This document shows, piece by piece, positions 18,909 to 27,199 of a stretch of 56,840 nt of DNA (the stretch's first letter is position 1; each line of letters opens with the position of its first letter). The DNA is from CAZFDT01 sp964518335 (lineage in GTDB: Bacteria > Planctomycetota > Phycisphaerae > Phycisphaerales > Phycisphaeraceae), in NCBI GenBank assembly GCA_964518335.1, contig CAZFDT010000033.1, positions 1-56,840 on the forward strand. The letters run 5' to 3'. The translations under genes and the position numbers were made by a program. A model generated the notes under the pieces. That model worked only from the letters and a program-made list of their open reading frames with translations. It made no database searches and was not told the DNA's origin.

Positions 18909-19811
18909 TCACGGGGCGACGGGCTCGACAGGCTCGCCGTCGCGGGTCACGTCGATACGTTGCGGGCCGCGGTAGTAGCCTAGGAGCAGGGGGACGGGTT
19001 CGTGGCCCTTGAGTTGGATCATTTTCTCGCAGGCGCGGATGCAGTCGCCGCATTCGAGGCAGTGATTTCGGCCGGGCGCGCCGTGGACGCTGACGCCGCC
19101 GCGCGCCGGGATGGGCCGCATGAGGTCCCGCGGGGCCAGGTCCACGGGACAGACGTGGTCGCAGGCGTCGCACTCGATGCACGTGCTCTGCTGGTTACGG
19201 AAGTGCACGCCGTAGTGTTTCGACGCAGCAACAAAGGTGTAGTAGAGCCCGATGGGGCATGCCTGCTTGCAAAATTCCCACCGCCACCAGCGTCCGTGCG
19301 CGTACGCACCCGCCACGCCCACGGCCAGCACGGCCCACGCCCATGCTGCTGCAGTGGACCATTGCACGAACACACGCACGTCCACCCACCACGCCATGAC
19401 GCTCACCACGAACGCCGCGCTGAAGGCAGCGCCGGCGACGTGCGCAAGCAGCCTCCGTCGCCACGTCATGGCGGGAGTCTCGACCGCTTCGCCAAAGCGC
19501 GACACCTGTCCCACCGGGCAGCCCCAGCCGCAGAACAGCCGCCCCGCCACGAGGTTGCTCAGGAACGTCACCACATACATCGCCGCGATGCCGATAATGA
19601 CCCCCGCCAGCGCGTGCTTCCATGGAGCTGGCTCGAACAACAGCGCGTGCCGTCCGCCCCACACGTCCACCCGTGCCAGACCCGACAGCGGCACGATCAG
19701 CAGGATCCCGATAGACACCGCCTGCGACATCGCCCGCAGCGCGTCGTAGCGGTGCGACGCGCCGCGAAGCAGCCGCATCACCTTCATGCGGATGTTGCCT
19801 GGTCCAGCCAT
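18909..19811 (-). CDS. NapH/CcoG-like polyferredoxin membrane protein
   Basis: 300 residues with four or more membrane helices. FCGWGCPVGQ and FCKQACPIGLYY are the CX3CP motifs of the NapH/NosR/CcoG family. Two [4Fe-4S] ferredoxin motifs follow near the C-terminus (CIECDACDHVCPVD and CLECGDCIRACEK). Such proteins pass electrons from quinol or low-potential donors to periplasmic reductases. It follows mobA by 15 bases and is probably the last gene of the Mo operon, which suggests a role as an extra electron path for the oxidoreductase. Confidence 0.85.
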   Translation of the reverse strand: MAGPGNIRMKVMRLLRGASHRYDALRAMSQAVSIGILLIVPLSGLARVDVWGGRHALLFEPAPWKHALAGVIIGIAAMYVVTFLSNLVAGRLFCGWGCPVGQVSRFGEAVETPAMTWRRRLLAHVAGAAFSAAFVVSVMAWWVDVRVFVQWSTAAAWAWAVLAVGVAGAYAHGRWWRWEFCKQACPIGLYYTFVAASKHYGVHFRNQQSTCIECDACDHVCPVDLAPRDLMRPIPARGGVSVHGAPGRNHCLECGDCIRACEKMIQLKGHEPVPLLLGYYRGPQRIDVTRDGEPVEPVAP

Positions 19812-19826
19812 GACGATGCATCGTAG

Positions 19827-20411
19827 TCAACGCGACGGGTTCTGGGCGTGACGACGCGACACGGCGTCGAGTTCGGCGGGCGTGTTGACCTGGATGGCCT
19901 CGGCGGTGGCGTTGGTCACCGCCACGCGCGTGGCGTCCAGCGCGTCGAGCATCTCGCGGATCGACCGCCGCCGTCGCGCCATGCAGGCTTCGACCTCCGC
20001 CAGGCACGAGCGGTGATACACGCCCACCAGCGGCTGCCAGCGATCGGCGTACAACGCCGCCGCCGTGGCCGACGACCGCGCCGCCAGCAGCGACTCGATC
20101 CACACCGGCTCGATGCGCACCAGGTCGCACGACAGCAAGAGCAACCAGTCCTCATCGCGGTTGTCCAGAAGCGCCGTGCGCAGCCCGCCCATCGGCCCGC
20201 GGCCGGGCTCGATGTCGGCAATCGTGGTCAGCCCCAGATCGTCGTACTTGCCCGCCGTTTCCGCTACCACCGTGACGCGCGCGGCGTAGGGCGACACCGC
20301 CTCCATCACACGCAGGATCAAAGGCTTGCCGTCAAGCAGCGCGCGAGCCTTGTCCGAGCCGAACCTGCTGCTCTTGCCTCCGGCGAGGATGTAAACCGGC
20401 ACGCGGTCCAT
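19827..20411 (-). CDS. mobA: Molybdenum cofactor guanylyltransferase
   Basis: About 194 residues. The nucleotidyltransferase signature LAGGKSSRFGSDKA is at the N-terminus, with GGLRTALLD and the metal-site LLLLSCDLVRIEP. MobA attaches GMP to Mo-molybdopterin to form the bis-MGD cofactor needed by DMSO-reductase-family enzymes. This matches the large oxidoreductase in the same operon. The start is ATG 20411; the preceding TTG is an unlikely alternative. It begins five bases after the mogA/moaB-type gene stops. Confidence 0.9.
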   Translation of the reverse strand: MDRVPVYILAGGKSSRFGSDKARALLDGKPLILRVMEAVSPYAARVTVVAETAGKYDDLGLTTIADIEPGRGPMGGLRTALLDNRDEDWLLLLSCDLVRIEPVWIESLLAARSSATAAALYADRWQPLVGVYHRSCLAEVEACMARRRRSIREMLDALDATRVAVTNATAEAIQVNTPAELDAVSRRHAQNPSR

Positions 20412-20416
20412 CAAAA

Positions 20417-20971
20417 TCAGTCTCGATGCTGGATGACGTGGCCAGCGCCGGGCGCGGCGACGGCGTCGGGTCGGCCGTCGTCCTGCACATCACCGCGGAG
20501 GGTTTCGATGGCGTGGGGGAGGATGTCGAGAATCGCCTGGAGGTTTTCGGTCGATCCGCGCTGGGAGCCGGGCAGGTTGAGGATAAGCGTGCGACCGCGG
20601 GTTCCGGCGACGCCGCGAGACAGGAAGGCGCGGGGGGTCTTGACCATGCAGCGGAGGCGAGCCAGCTCCATGAGTCCGGCATGCTCGCGGTGGAGGATGG
20701 TGCGTGTGGCCTCTGGCGTCACGTCGCGCGGGGCCAGGCCCGTGCCGCCGGTGGTCACGATCAGGTCGATGCCGTCGCCGCCGTCGGACCATTGCTGCAG
20801 TTGTCCGGCGATGGCGGGCTGCTCATCGGGCACGCACGCCGCGGCGACGCAGGTCGCACTTGTCGTCTCCTCGAGCAGCCTGCGCAGCGCCGGGCCGCTG
20901 GTGTCCGTCGCCGCGCCGCGCGAGCAGCGGTCGCTGACGGTCAACACGGCAAATCGGATGGGGCCGGTCAT
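20417..20971 (-). CDS. mogA: Molybdopterin adenylyltransferase-like protein (MogA/MoaB family)
   Basis: About 184 residues. FAVLTVSDRCSRGAATDTSG is the family start, and IVTTGGTGLAPRDVTPEAT is the diagnostic loop. It activates molybdopterin with AMP before molybdate insertion by MoeA. The start ATG shares one base with the moaC stop (TGATG), consistent with translational coupling. MogA and MoaB are hard to separate by eye, so the symbol is the best guess. Confidence 0.88.
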   Translation of the reverse strand: MTGPIRFAVLTVSDRCSRGAATDTSGPALRRLLEETTSATCVAAACVPDEQPAIAGQLQQWSDGGDGIDLIVTTGGTGLAPRDVTPEATRTILHREHAGLMELARLRCMVKTPRAFLSRGVAGTRGRTLILNLPGSQRGSTENLQAILDILPHAIETLRGDVQDDGRPDAVAAPGAGHVIQHRD

Positions 20972-21468
20972 CACGCACGCTCCTGGGGCCGGCGCCACTC
21001 CCCGCTGCGCCCGCCGGACTTCTCGACCAGTTGCACAAACTCGACGATCATCGCCCGGTCCACCGCCTTGCCCATGTCAATCACGGTGAGCGCGGCGACG
21101 GCGACGGCGGTGAGGGCCTCCATCTCGACGCCCGTGCGACTGGTCGTACCGGCCGTCGCACGCAGCCGCACACCCGTGTCCGCCACCGTCGCCTCGACAT
21201 CGACATGATCCAGCGGCAGGCTGTGGCAAAGCGGGATCAGCTCGTCAGTGCGCTTGGCGGCCTGGATGCCGGCGAGTCGGGCCACATCCAGCAGGTTGCC
21301 CTTGGCGACGCGGTGCTCACGGATGGCCGCCACCAGCTCGGGACTGCAGCGGACAAAACCCTCGGCGACGGCACGGCGGCGCGTCACGGCCTTGTCGCCC
21401 ACATCGACCATGCGGGCCTTCCCGGCGGCGTCCACGTGCGTCAGCGATCGATCGCCGGCATGGCTCAT
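20971..21468 (-). CDS. moaC: Cyclic pyranopterin monophosphate synthase
   Basis: About 165 residues. Family features: MVDVGDKAVTRRRAVAEG, IPLCHSLPLDHV (active-site region), TGVEMEALTAVAVAALTVIDM and the closing KSGGRSG. MoaC converts the MoaA product to cPMP. moaA itself is not in this window. ATG 21468 overlaps the moeA stop by 4 nt (ATGA). Confidence 0.95.
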   Translation of the reverse strand: MSHAGDRSLTHVDAAGKARMVDVGDKAVTRRRAVAEGFVRCSPELVAAIREHRVAKGNLLDVARLAGIQAAKRTDELIPLCHSLPLDHVDVEATVADTGVRLRATAGTTSRTGVEMEALTAVAVAALTVIDMGKAVDRAMIVEFVQLVEKSGGRSGEWRRPQERA

Positions 21469-22691
21469 GGTGCAGCTTCCCACGGGAAGAAAACGAACGG
21501 ACCCTCGCCGCCGCCGTCCGGCGGCACTTCCACAAAACCATCACTGTGCGCCGAGGCGACCATGTCGCCCGAGCCGCGGCTGTCGATCAGCTCGGCGACG
21601 CCCGGCTCGATCACCCGCACCGGGCGGAACCACGTCAGGGCGAGGCGCCTGGCGTCGGCGTTGGCGATGCGGACCGATGCAGTGGCCCCATGACGGCTCG
21701 TGATGCCCGCTTTCACAGCCAGCGCCGGCAGGGCGAAGCGGCGCAGCGTCGTCTGCGCCGACACCGGGTTGCCCGGCAGACCGAAGAGAACCTGGCCCCG
21801 CGGTCCGATCGCCGCGAGCACGGGCTTTCCGGGCCGGATGGGCAGGCGGTGGAACACCACCTCGCCGCCGGCGCGGCGCACGGCGTCGGGAACGTGGTCA
21901 TGATCGCCCATCGATACGCCGCCGGTGAGGATCACGGCGTCCCAGTCGCGCAACGACTGGGCCACTGCAGCGACAATGTCGTCCAGATCGTCGCGCACGC
22001 GGCGAGTGTCGGCGATGTCAAGCCAGGGGCAGCCCGCCAGCCCGCCGATGACGGCGCTGGTGTTGGAGTCGCGGATTTGCCACGGCTGAGGCGTGGCGTC
22101 GGGGGGCAGCAGCTCGTCGCCGGTGACGATGACGGCCACGCGCACGCGGCGATGCACGCGCGGCCGGGCGACGCCGAACGTCGCCAGCGCCGCGAGTACA
22201 GGCCCGGTGATGCGCGTGCCCGCGGCCAGCACCTCGCCGCCGGCGCGCAGATTCTCGCCCCGACGGCGAATGCTCTGTCCCTGGCCCGCGGCGCGGGCAC
22301 GTTCGGTCAACGCGACGCTCCGGGGCGACTCGTCCACGTCCTCGCGGCGAATCACAGCGTCGGCGCCGGGCGGGATCGGCCCGCCGGTGAAGATCCGCGT
22401 GGCCGTCCCGACTCGATGCGTCGGCGGGGCGCAGCCGATGGCCGCCTCGCCCGTCACCGGCAGCGTCGGAGCGCCGACATCGGCGACGCGCACCGCGTAG
22501 CCGTCCATCGCGCTGACGTCGCACGGCGGGCTGTCGCGGTCGGCGACGACGGCCTCGGCCAAGACGCGGCCGGCCGCAGCGTCAAGTGCAACATGCTCGG
22601 CGTCCACCGGCGCAAGCTGCGACAGCAGCACGTCCAGCGCCGCCTGGGGCGAAGCATCGCGGGCCGCGGGTGTCATCGTGGTCGTCGTCAT
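21465..22691 (-). CDS. moeA: Molybdopterin molybdenumtransferase
   Basis: About 408 residues. MoeA inserts molybdate into adenylylated molybdopterin. Visible features are the N-terminal SPPCDVSAMDGYAVR, FTGGPIPPGADAVI, the VIVTGDELLP strand, a ILTGGVSMGDHDHV MoCF-like loop and LFGLPGNPVS. It overlaps moaE upstream and moaC downstream by 4 nt each, so the order moaD-moaE-moeA-moaC is translationally coupled. Confidence 0.95.
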   Translation of the reverse strand: MTTTTMTPAARDASPQAALDVLLSQLAPVDAEHVALDAAAGRVLAEAVVADRDSPPCDVSAMDGYAVRVADVGAPTLPVTGEAAIGCAPPTHRVGTATRIFTGGPIPPGADAVIRREDVDESPRSVALTERARAAGQGQSIRRRGENLRAGGEVLAAGTRITGPVLAALATFGVARPRVHRRVRVAVIVTGDELLPPDATPQPWQIRDSNTSAVIGGLAGCPWLDIADTRRVRDDLDDIVAAVAQSLRDWDAVILTGGVSMGDHDHVPDAVRRAGGEVVFHRLPIRPGKPVLAAIGPRGQVLFGLPGNPVSAQTTLRRFALPALAVKAGITSRHGATASVRIANADARRLALTWFRPVRVIEPGVAELIDSRGSGDMVASAHSDGFVEVPPDGGGEGPFVFFPWEAAP

Positions 22692-23098
22692 CGCCGGGCC
22701 TCGTCGCAGGGGATCGCCGCCTCGCATGCCCGTTTCCAGATGGGCACCTCGATCTTGAGCTGATCGATGAACCAGTCCATGGCGGCCAGGGCCTCCTTGC
22801 GGTGAGGCGAGGCGATCTGCAGGCGGAAGGAGCAGGTCCCGGCGGGGACGACACCGCGGCTGTGACGCACGCGCAGCGCCAGCAGTCCCCATCGCTGCGC
22901 CGCCTCCTCGCCCAATCGCTGCAGTTGCCGCTGCGCCATCGGCTCGTAGGCGTCATAGGTCAGCCCGTCGATGGGGCGCCCCCCTTCCTCCGGGCGGACC
23001 ACGCCCTCGAACGACACAACCGCCCCCGCGCCGGGGACGCGCCATGCCGCTGCGTCGTCGGGCAGCGCCCCGTCGAGAATGTCCACATCGATTGTCAT
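22688..23098 (-). CDS. moaE: Molybdopterin synthase large subunit
   Basis: 136 residues. GAVVSFEGVVRP, YDAYEPMAQRQL, RHSRGVVPAG and the catalytic-lysine segments SPHRKEAL and PIWKRA are all present. With MoaD it adds the dithiolene sulfurs to cPMP. It overlaps moaD and moeA by 4 nt each. Confidence 0.95.
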   Translation of the reverse strand: MTIDVDILDGALPDDAAAWRVPGAGAVVSFEGVVRPEEGGRPIDGLTYDAYEPMAQRQLQRLGEEAAQRWGLLALRVRHSRGVVPAGTCSFRLQIASPHRKEALAAMDWFIDQLKIEVPIWKRACEAAIPCDEARR

Positions 23099-23343
23099 CC
23101 GCCGCTGACCATTCCGATCAAGGCCACCTCGTCACCGGGCGCGACGGTGCGGCCATCGTCGGCATAATCGTAGTTCACCGCCAGCCGTGCGTGCCGCGTT
23201 GCCGCCGACAATTTCGGGAACCGCTGGATGATAGCCTCGCGCACCGCCGCGCAGGTGGACCGGTCGCCAGGCAACTGCAGCACCAGCTCGTCGCAGCCGG
23301 CGGCCTGGGCCTCCGCGCCGAACAATCGCACGGTCACGGTCAT
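23095..23343 (-). CDS. moaD: Molybdopterin synthase sulfur carrier subunit
   Basis: About 82 residues with a ubiquitin-like fold. It ends in the required C-terminal Gly-Gly (LIGMVSGG), which is thiocarboxylated and donates sulfur to MoaE. Internal VAPGDEVALIG is typical. Start and stop each overlap neighbours by 4 nt (ATGA). No MoeB-type activating enzyme is present in this window. Confidence 0.94.
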   Translation of the reverse strand: MTVTVRLFGAEAQAAGCDELVLQLPGDRSTCAAVREAIIQRFPKLSAATRHARLAVNYDYADDGRTVAPGDEVALIGMVSGG

Positions 23344-23684
23344 GCCCCGCCCTCGCTGCGGTCGCGCTCGATCTGCTGCTGCGCCCACTGCCAGGCTGCG
23401 ACCGTCCGTGGGAACCCGCAGGTGTTCATCGCCAGCAGCACCGTCTGCTCGACCTCGGCGACGCTCGCCCCGTGCTGCATCGCCCGCCGCACGTGACTGC
23501 GGAAGGCCGACTCCAGCCCGCCGCCGACGCAGATGCCCATCTTGATGAGTTCGCAGGTCTTGCGGTCCAGCGGGCCGGCGGCGTCCACCGCGCGGGCCAC
23601 CGACTCGTGGGCGGCGCCCAACTCGGGGAACTTCGTGATGAAGGCCTTGTACGTCGCCGGCAGTTTCTTCGTGGCATCGGGCAT
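23340..23684 (-). CDS. AhpD/carboxymuconolactone decarboxylase-like protein without the CxxC pair
   Basis: About 114 residues. The fold signature is there (GPLDRKTCELIKMGICVGGGLESAFRSHVRRAMQHGASVAEVEQTV), with the conserved histidine in RSHVRRA. The family's redox CxxC is not present; only single cysteines remain, so classic AhpD peroxidase chemistry is unlikely. GGGAGG precedes the ATG. It sits between tatA and moaD in the Mo operon. Its role is unknown. Confidence 0.8.
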   Translation of the reverse strand: MPDATKKLPATYKAFITKFPELGAAHESVARAVDAAGPLDRKTCELIKMGICVGGGLESAFRSHVRRAMQHGASVAEVEQTVLLAMNTCGFPRTVAAWQWAQQQIERDRSEGGA

Positions 23685-23811
23685 GGTCAGCCTCCCTTTC
23701 GGCGCGATGGCTGTGCGGCGGCGAACCGCCGTCAGGGCCGCGTGCGCCACGGCACCTGCATGAGGATAACGTCGAAAGCTATGGCGTGAAGCGCCGTGAT
23801 GGGCCGAGGCT

Positions 23812-23967
23812 TCACGACGAGCCCAGCCCACGGCGAAACTCGACGACGGTACGGCCGATGCTGCGCGCGACATGGGGCAGCCGTCTGCCGAAGATGAGCA
23901 GCGCGATGGCGAGAATGACCAGCGCCTCCTTGGCGCCGATCCAACCGAGGAATGCGAGTGTGGTCAT
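23812..23967 (-). CDS. tatA: Sec-independent translocase subunit TatA
   Basis: A 51-residue protein. It begins MTTLAFLGWIG, has one membrane helix (ALVILAIALLIF) and then the diagnostic FGRRLPHVARSIGRTV amphipathic helix, where the FG-x-x-LP hinge is the TatA/E signature. TatA pores export folded proteins with twin-arginine signals; both the oxidoreductase (TRRQFL) and the ferredoxin subunit (NRREFV) in this operon carry such signals. It starts 22 bases after the oxidoreductase stop. It is short for the family, with almost no charged C-terminal tail. Confidence 0.92.
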   Translation of the reverse strand: MTTLAFLGWIGAKEALVILAIALLIFGRRLPHVARSIGRTVVEFRRGLGSS

Positions 23968-23989
23968 GGGGGAAAGGACCTCCGTTCGT

Positions 23990-26900
23990 TTATGCCGATG
24001 CGGGTTCGAGTTTCACGTGGGTGTCGTAGAAGCTGACGCTGCCGCCGACGGGATCGAACATGCAGGTGTTGGTCACGTGGGGGTCGGTCCACATGGCGGC
24101 GTTGGCGTGGACGCCGGCGGCGCGGCGGGGCTCACCACGGATGAGGTGGCCGTCGATCGTCACGTCGGCGGCGCCGGTGGCCCAGTGGCCGAAGCCCAGG
24201 GCAAAGCTGATGACGCCCGGGCGCATCGTCTGCGTGAGCACGAGCTTGCCGACCATCGGCTTGTGCTGCGTTGCAGTGAGTGGCCACTGCCCGGTCGGAT
24301 TGGTGGCGCTGGCGATTTTGACCATCTGCCCGTGGCGCAGGCCCAGCCTGGCGGCGTCGGCGGGGTTGATGAGGATGCCGTTGTCGGGCATCAGCGGCGT
24401 GAGCCACGGGTTGGTGATGGTACGGCTCTTGCACTGGCTGATGGTGCGGTGAGTGATGAGGGCCAGTTCGTGACCGTCGCGGAGCTTATCGGTGGGCTGG
24501 CCGGTGAAGTCGGCGACGGGCACATCGGTGGCGTAGCCGGGGTGCGGCTTGCCGGTGCCGGCGTGGATGGTGGCGGCGGTCTTTTCCTGGTAGAGATTCA
24601 GCAGCTTGCCATAGACATTGGCGACCATGGCGCCCTTGTAGTTCTTGTCGTGGTCCTGGAAACGGCCGCCGCGGTTGAGCACGTACACGACCTTGGGCCA
24701 GTTGGCCTCGCCGACGATGGCGCGCCAGCGGTCGGGGTCGAACACGGTGGGGGGCAGGTGACGGCGGGCCTTGGCGAACAGCTCCATCTCGCGCGCGTCT
24801 GCGTCGGGGACCTGTTGCGAGCCATCGGGCTTTTCGCCGAATGCCAGGTTGGCGACCATGCGCAGGTAGTAGTCATCGGGGTGCTTGAACGCCACGCCGT
24901 CGCCCAGGGCATTGTCGCCGAAGCCGGGCAGCTTGAGATACTCGGCCACGCCCAGCATCATCGACTCGAACGACAGGGGCATTTTCTGTCCGAACACCTC
25001 GCAGTCCTCGGGGATCGGGGCCATCACCGGCTGGCGCACCGGCTGCACCTTGGCGGGGATGTTGGGGTGACTGCCCTGGAACTCCCAGCGCTCGAGGAAC
25101 GACAGGTCGGGGAAGATGTAGTCGGCGTACATCGAGGTCGTGCCGACGATGATGTCGTTGCTGATGAACAGCGGCAGCTTCTCGACATTGCGCAGCACGT
25201 CGATGTTGGTGTGACCGGCGGGCAGGGCGTAGGTCGGGGCGGCCATGTACTGGAAGAGGATCTTCACCGGATAGGGGTAGGCGTCGCCGATGGAAGGGAT
25301 CACCTCCTGGTACATGTCGCTGGCCAGCGGGTACCAGTTGCGCCTGGCGGGATAGCCGGCGAAGAGCGTGGTCTTCTCGTAATCGACGTCGTGGCGGATC
25401 GAGCTGATGCCGAAGGGCTTGATAGCGCCGGGGTGCTTCTTAAGGTCGAACAGCTCGCCCTTGCCCATGGTGTCGTAGGTGGCGGCGGCGATCATGCCGC
25501 CCTTGTGGTCGAAGTTGCCCAGGAGCATGTTGAGGCTCATCCAGGCGAGGACGGCGTAGAAGCCGTTGGTGTGCTGGGCCGGACCTCGGTGGATGTCCAC
25601 TGCAGCGGCGTTGCCCCACCTGGCCAGCTCGCGGGCCACTGCAACAACATCGCTCTCACGGCAGTCGGCCATGGCGCACCAGTCGGCGATGCTGCGCTGC
25701 ATCGACGATTCCTTGAGGATCTGCAGCCCGCTCTTGACCGTCGTGCCGTTGGGCAGCGTGGCATCGACGAAGAGATCGCCGACGATCGGAGCGTCGGTGC
25801 TGTTGGGATCGACGGCCGTCGGCGTACCGTTGACCATCACCACTAGTTCGTGGCCTTCGCTCAGGCCCAGGTCCTTGGCGCGGACGAGCTTGCCGGGCTT
25901 GCCGTCCTTGATCGCCACGAGCCACGTCGCATTGGACCAGCTCGCCTCGCCGCCCGCAGTGGCGGCGGCCTTGTTGGCGTGGGCGAGGAACTTGGCGTTG
26001 TAGGCGTCGTTCTCAAAGAACCAGCGGATCATCGCCAGCGCCAGCGGGATGTCGTTGCCGGGCTTCAGCGGCAGCCACTTCCACGCCTTGCTCGCCAGCT
26101 TGCTGAACCGCGGATCGGCGACGGCGATCGTCGTGAACTTCTTGACGAGGTTGTCAGTCATCCGCACAGCGCGATTGGGCGGTCCGTAGTTGGCCTCGAA
26201 CAGATTGGCCCCGACAAACAGCACGAAGCGGCTGTTCTCCAGGTCCGCCTGCCAGTAGAACTTCTGCCCGCCGCTGAACTTGCCCTCGGTGTACTGCTCG
26301 CTGATCGCCTTGCAGGTGAAATAGAGCGAGCCCTGGCAGACGGTCGTGTGGCCGTGCGCGTTAGTCGAACCCAGCGCCGTGGCGAACCGCTTGTAGAAAT
26401 CGCCGCGGCCGCCCTTGAGCCGGCCCCAGTTGAGCACGATCTGGTTGTTCTTCGGGCCCAGGTCCGGATGATCCGGGTCGATGAGCTTGTCCAGGTGCGC
26501 CGCGTGCTTGTCCTTGAACGCCGCGACCAGCTCGGCCTTCTTCGCCTTGTCCTTCTCGGCCCAGAGGGCCTTGATGTCCTTGTCCATCTCGGCGGCGACC
26601 TTGGCGTCGGTCAACTGCAGCAACGAGCCGATGCCCTCGACCTGGCGGTCTTCCTCGCCGGGCACGTGGGCGAAGAGCTTGCCGCCGTCGCAGATCTCGC
26701 GGATCGCCTGGTCGAAGGGGATGGTGATCCATTGGCCCTCGCCGCGCGCGCCCGCTCGCTTGAGCACTTTGCGCAGGCGGTACGGGTCGTAGGCCGACTG
26801 CAGCCCGGCCTGACCCTTGGGACAGATCGATCCGTCCACTGCAGCGGCGTCGTCGGTGGCGATGGCGTAGTCCAGGTGCGGCAGGAGTGTCCACGGGTTG

Positions 26901-27175
26901 TAGGGATTGCCGTCGATCTTGCTGACCACGCCGTCCTGGATCTTGCACTTGATGCCGCAGCCGGTGTTGCACTGCAGGCACGCCGTGTAGAGCATGTTCT
27001 CGGGGTTGGCCAGGGCGTAGTCGGCGTCGGGGCGGGGGCTGTCGAGCACCGACGAGCCTTCGCGGATCGCCGCCTGGGCGCGCGGGGTCAGCAGGCCGCT
27101 GCCCAGCAGGGCGCCGCCGGCGAGGAACTGGCGACGGGTCTTGTTCGCTTGTGCTTGCGTCATGGGAGTGGACAT
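23990..27175 (-). CDS. Tat-exported molybdopterin oxidoreductase, tetrathionate/arsenate-reductase-like catalytic subunit
   Basis: 1061 residues of the DMSO-reductase family. The Tat signal TRRQFLAGG is at residues 13-21. A [4Fe-4S] motif follows: C66, C69, C73 and a later C118 in SICPKG. The likely molybdenum ligand is C280 in TTVCQGS. The C-terminus has an MGD-binding beta-barrel (LALITHRTISQCKSRT, GILINPADAARLGLRHGQMV). Length and gene partners (NrfD-type anchor plus four-cluster ferredoxin) resemble TtrABC, PhsABC or SrrABC enzymes, so a sulfur- or metalloid-oxyanion reductase is likely, but the substrate cannot be named. The ATG has AAAGGA upstream. Confidence 0.9.
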   Translation of the reverse strand: MSTPMTQAQANKTRRQFLAGGALLGSGLLTPRAQAAIREGSSVLDSPRPDADYALANPENMLYTACLQCNTGCGIKCKIQDGVVSKIDGNPYNPWTLLPHLDYAIATDDAAAVDGSICPKGQAGLQSAYDPYRLRKVLKRAGARGEGQWITIPFDQAIREICDGGKLFAHVPGEEDRQVEGIGSLLQLTDAKVAAEMDKDIKALWAEKDKAKKAELVAAFKDKHAAHLDKLIDPDHPDLGPKNNQIVLNWGRLKGGRGDFYKRFATALGSTNAHGHTTVCQGSLYFTCKAISEQYTEGKFSGGQKFYWQADLENSRFVLFVGANLFEANYGPPNRAVRMTDNLVKKFTTIAVADPRFSKLASKAWKWLPLKPGNDIPLALAMIRWFFENDAYNAKFLAHANKAAATAGGEASWSNATWLVAIKDGKPGKLVRAKDLGLSEGHELVVMVNGTPTAVDPNSTDAPIVGDLFVDATLPNGTTVKSGLQILKESSMQRSIADWCAMADCRESDVVAVARELARWGNAAAVDIHRGPAQHTNGFYAVLAWMSLNMLLGNFDHKGGMIAAATYDTMGKGELFDLKKHPGAIKPFGISSIRHDVDYEKTTLFAGYPARRNWYPLASDMYQEVIPSIGDAYPYPVKILFQYMAAPTYALPAGHTNIDVLRNVEKLPLFISNDIIVGTTSMYADYIFPDLSFLERWEFQGSHPNIPAKVQPVRQPVMAPIPEDCEVFGQKMPLSFESMMLGVAEYLKLPGFGDNALGDGVAFKHPDDYYLRMVANLAFGEKPDGSQQVPDADAREMELFAKARRHLPPTVFDPDRWRAIVGEANWPKVVYVLNRGGRFQDHDKNYKGAMVANVYGKLLNLYQEKTAATIHAGTGKPHPGYATDVPVADFTGQPTDKLRDGHELALITHRTISQCKSRTITNPWLTPLMPDNGILINPADAARLGLRHGQMVKIASATNPTGQWPLTATQHKPMVGKLVLTQTMRPGVISFALGFGHWATGAADVTIDGHLIRGEPRRAAGVHANAAMWTDPHVTNTCMFDPVGGSVSFYDTHVKLEPASA

Positions 27176-27199
27176 CGCATCGTCCTTTCGTCGTCCGTG

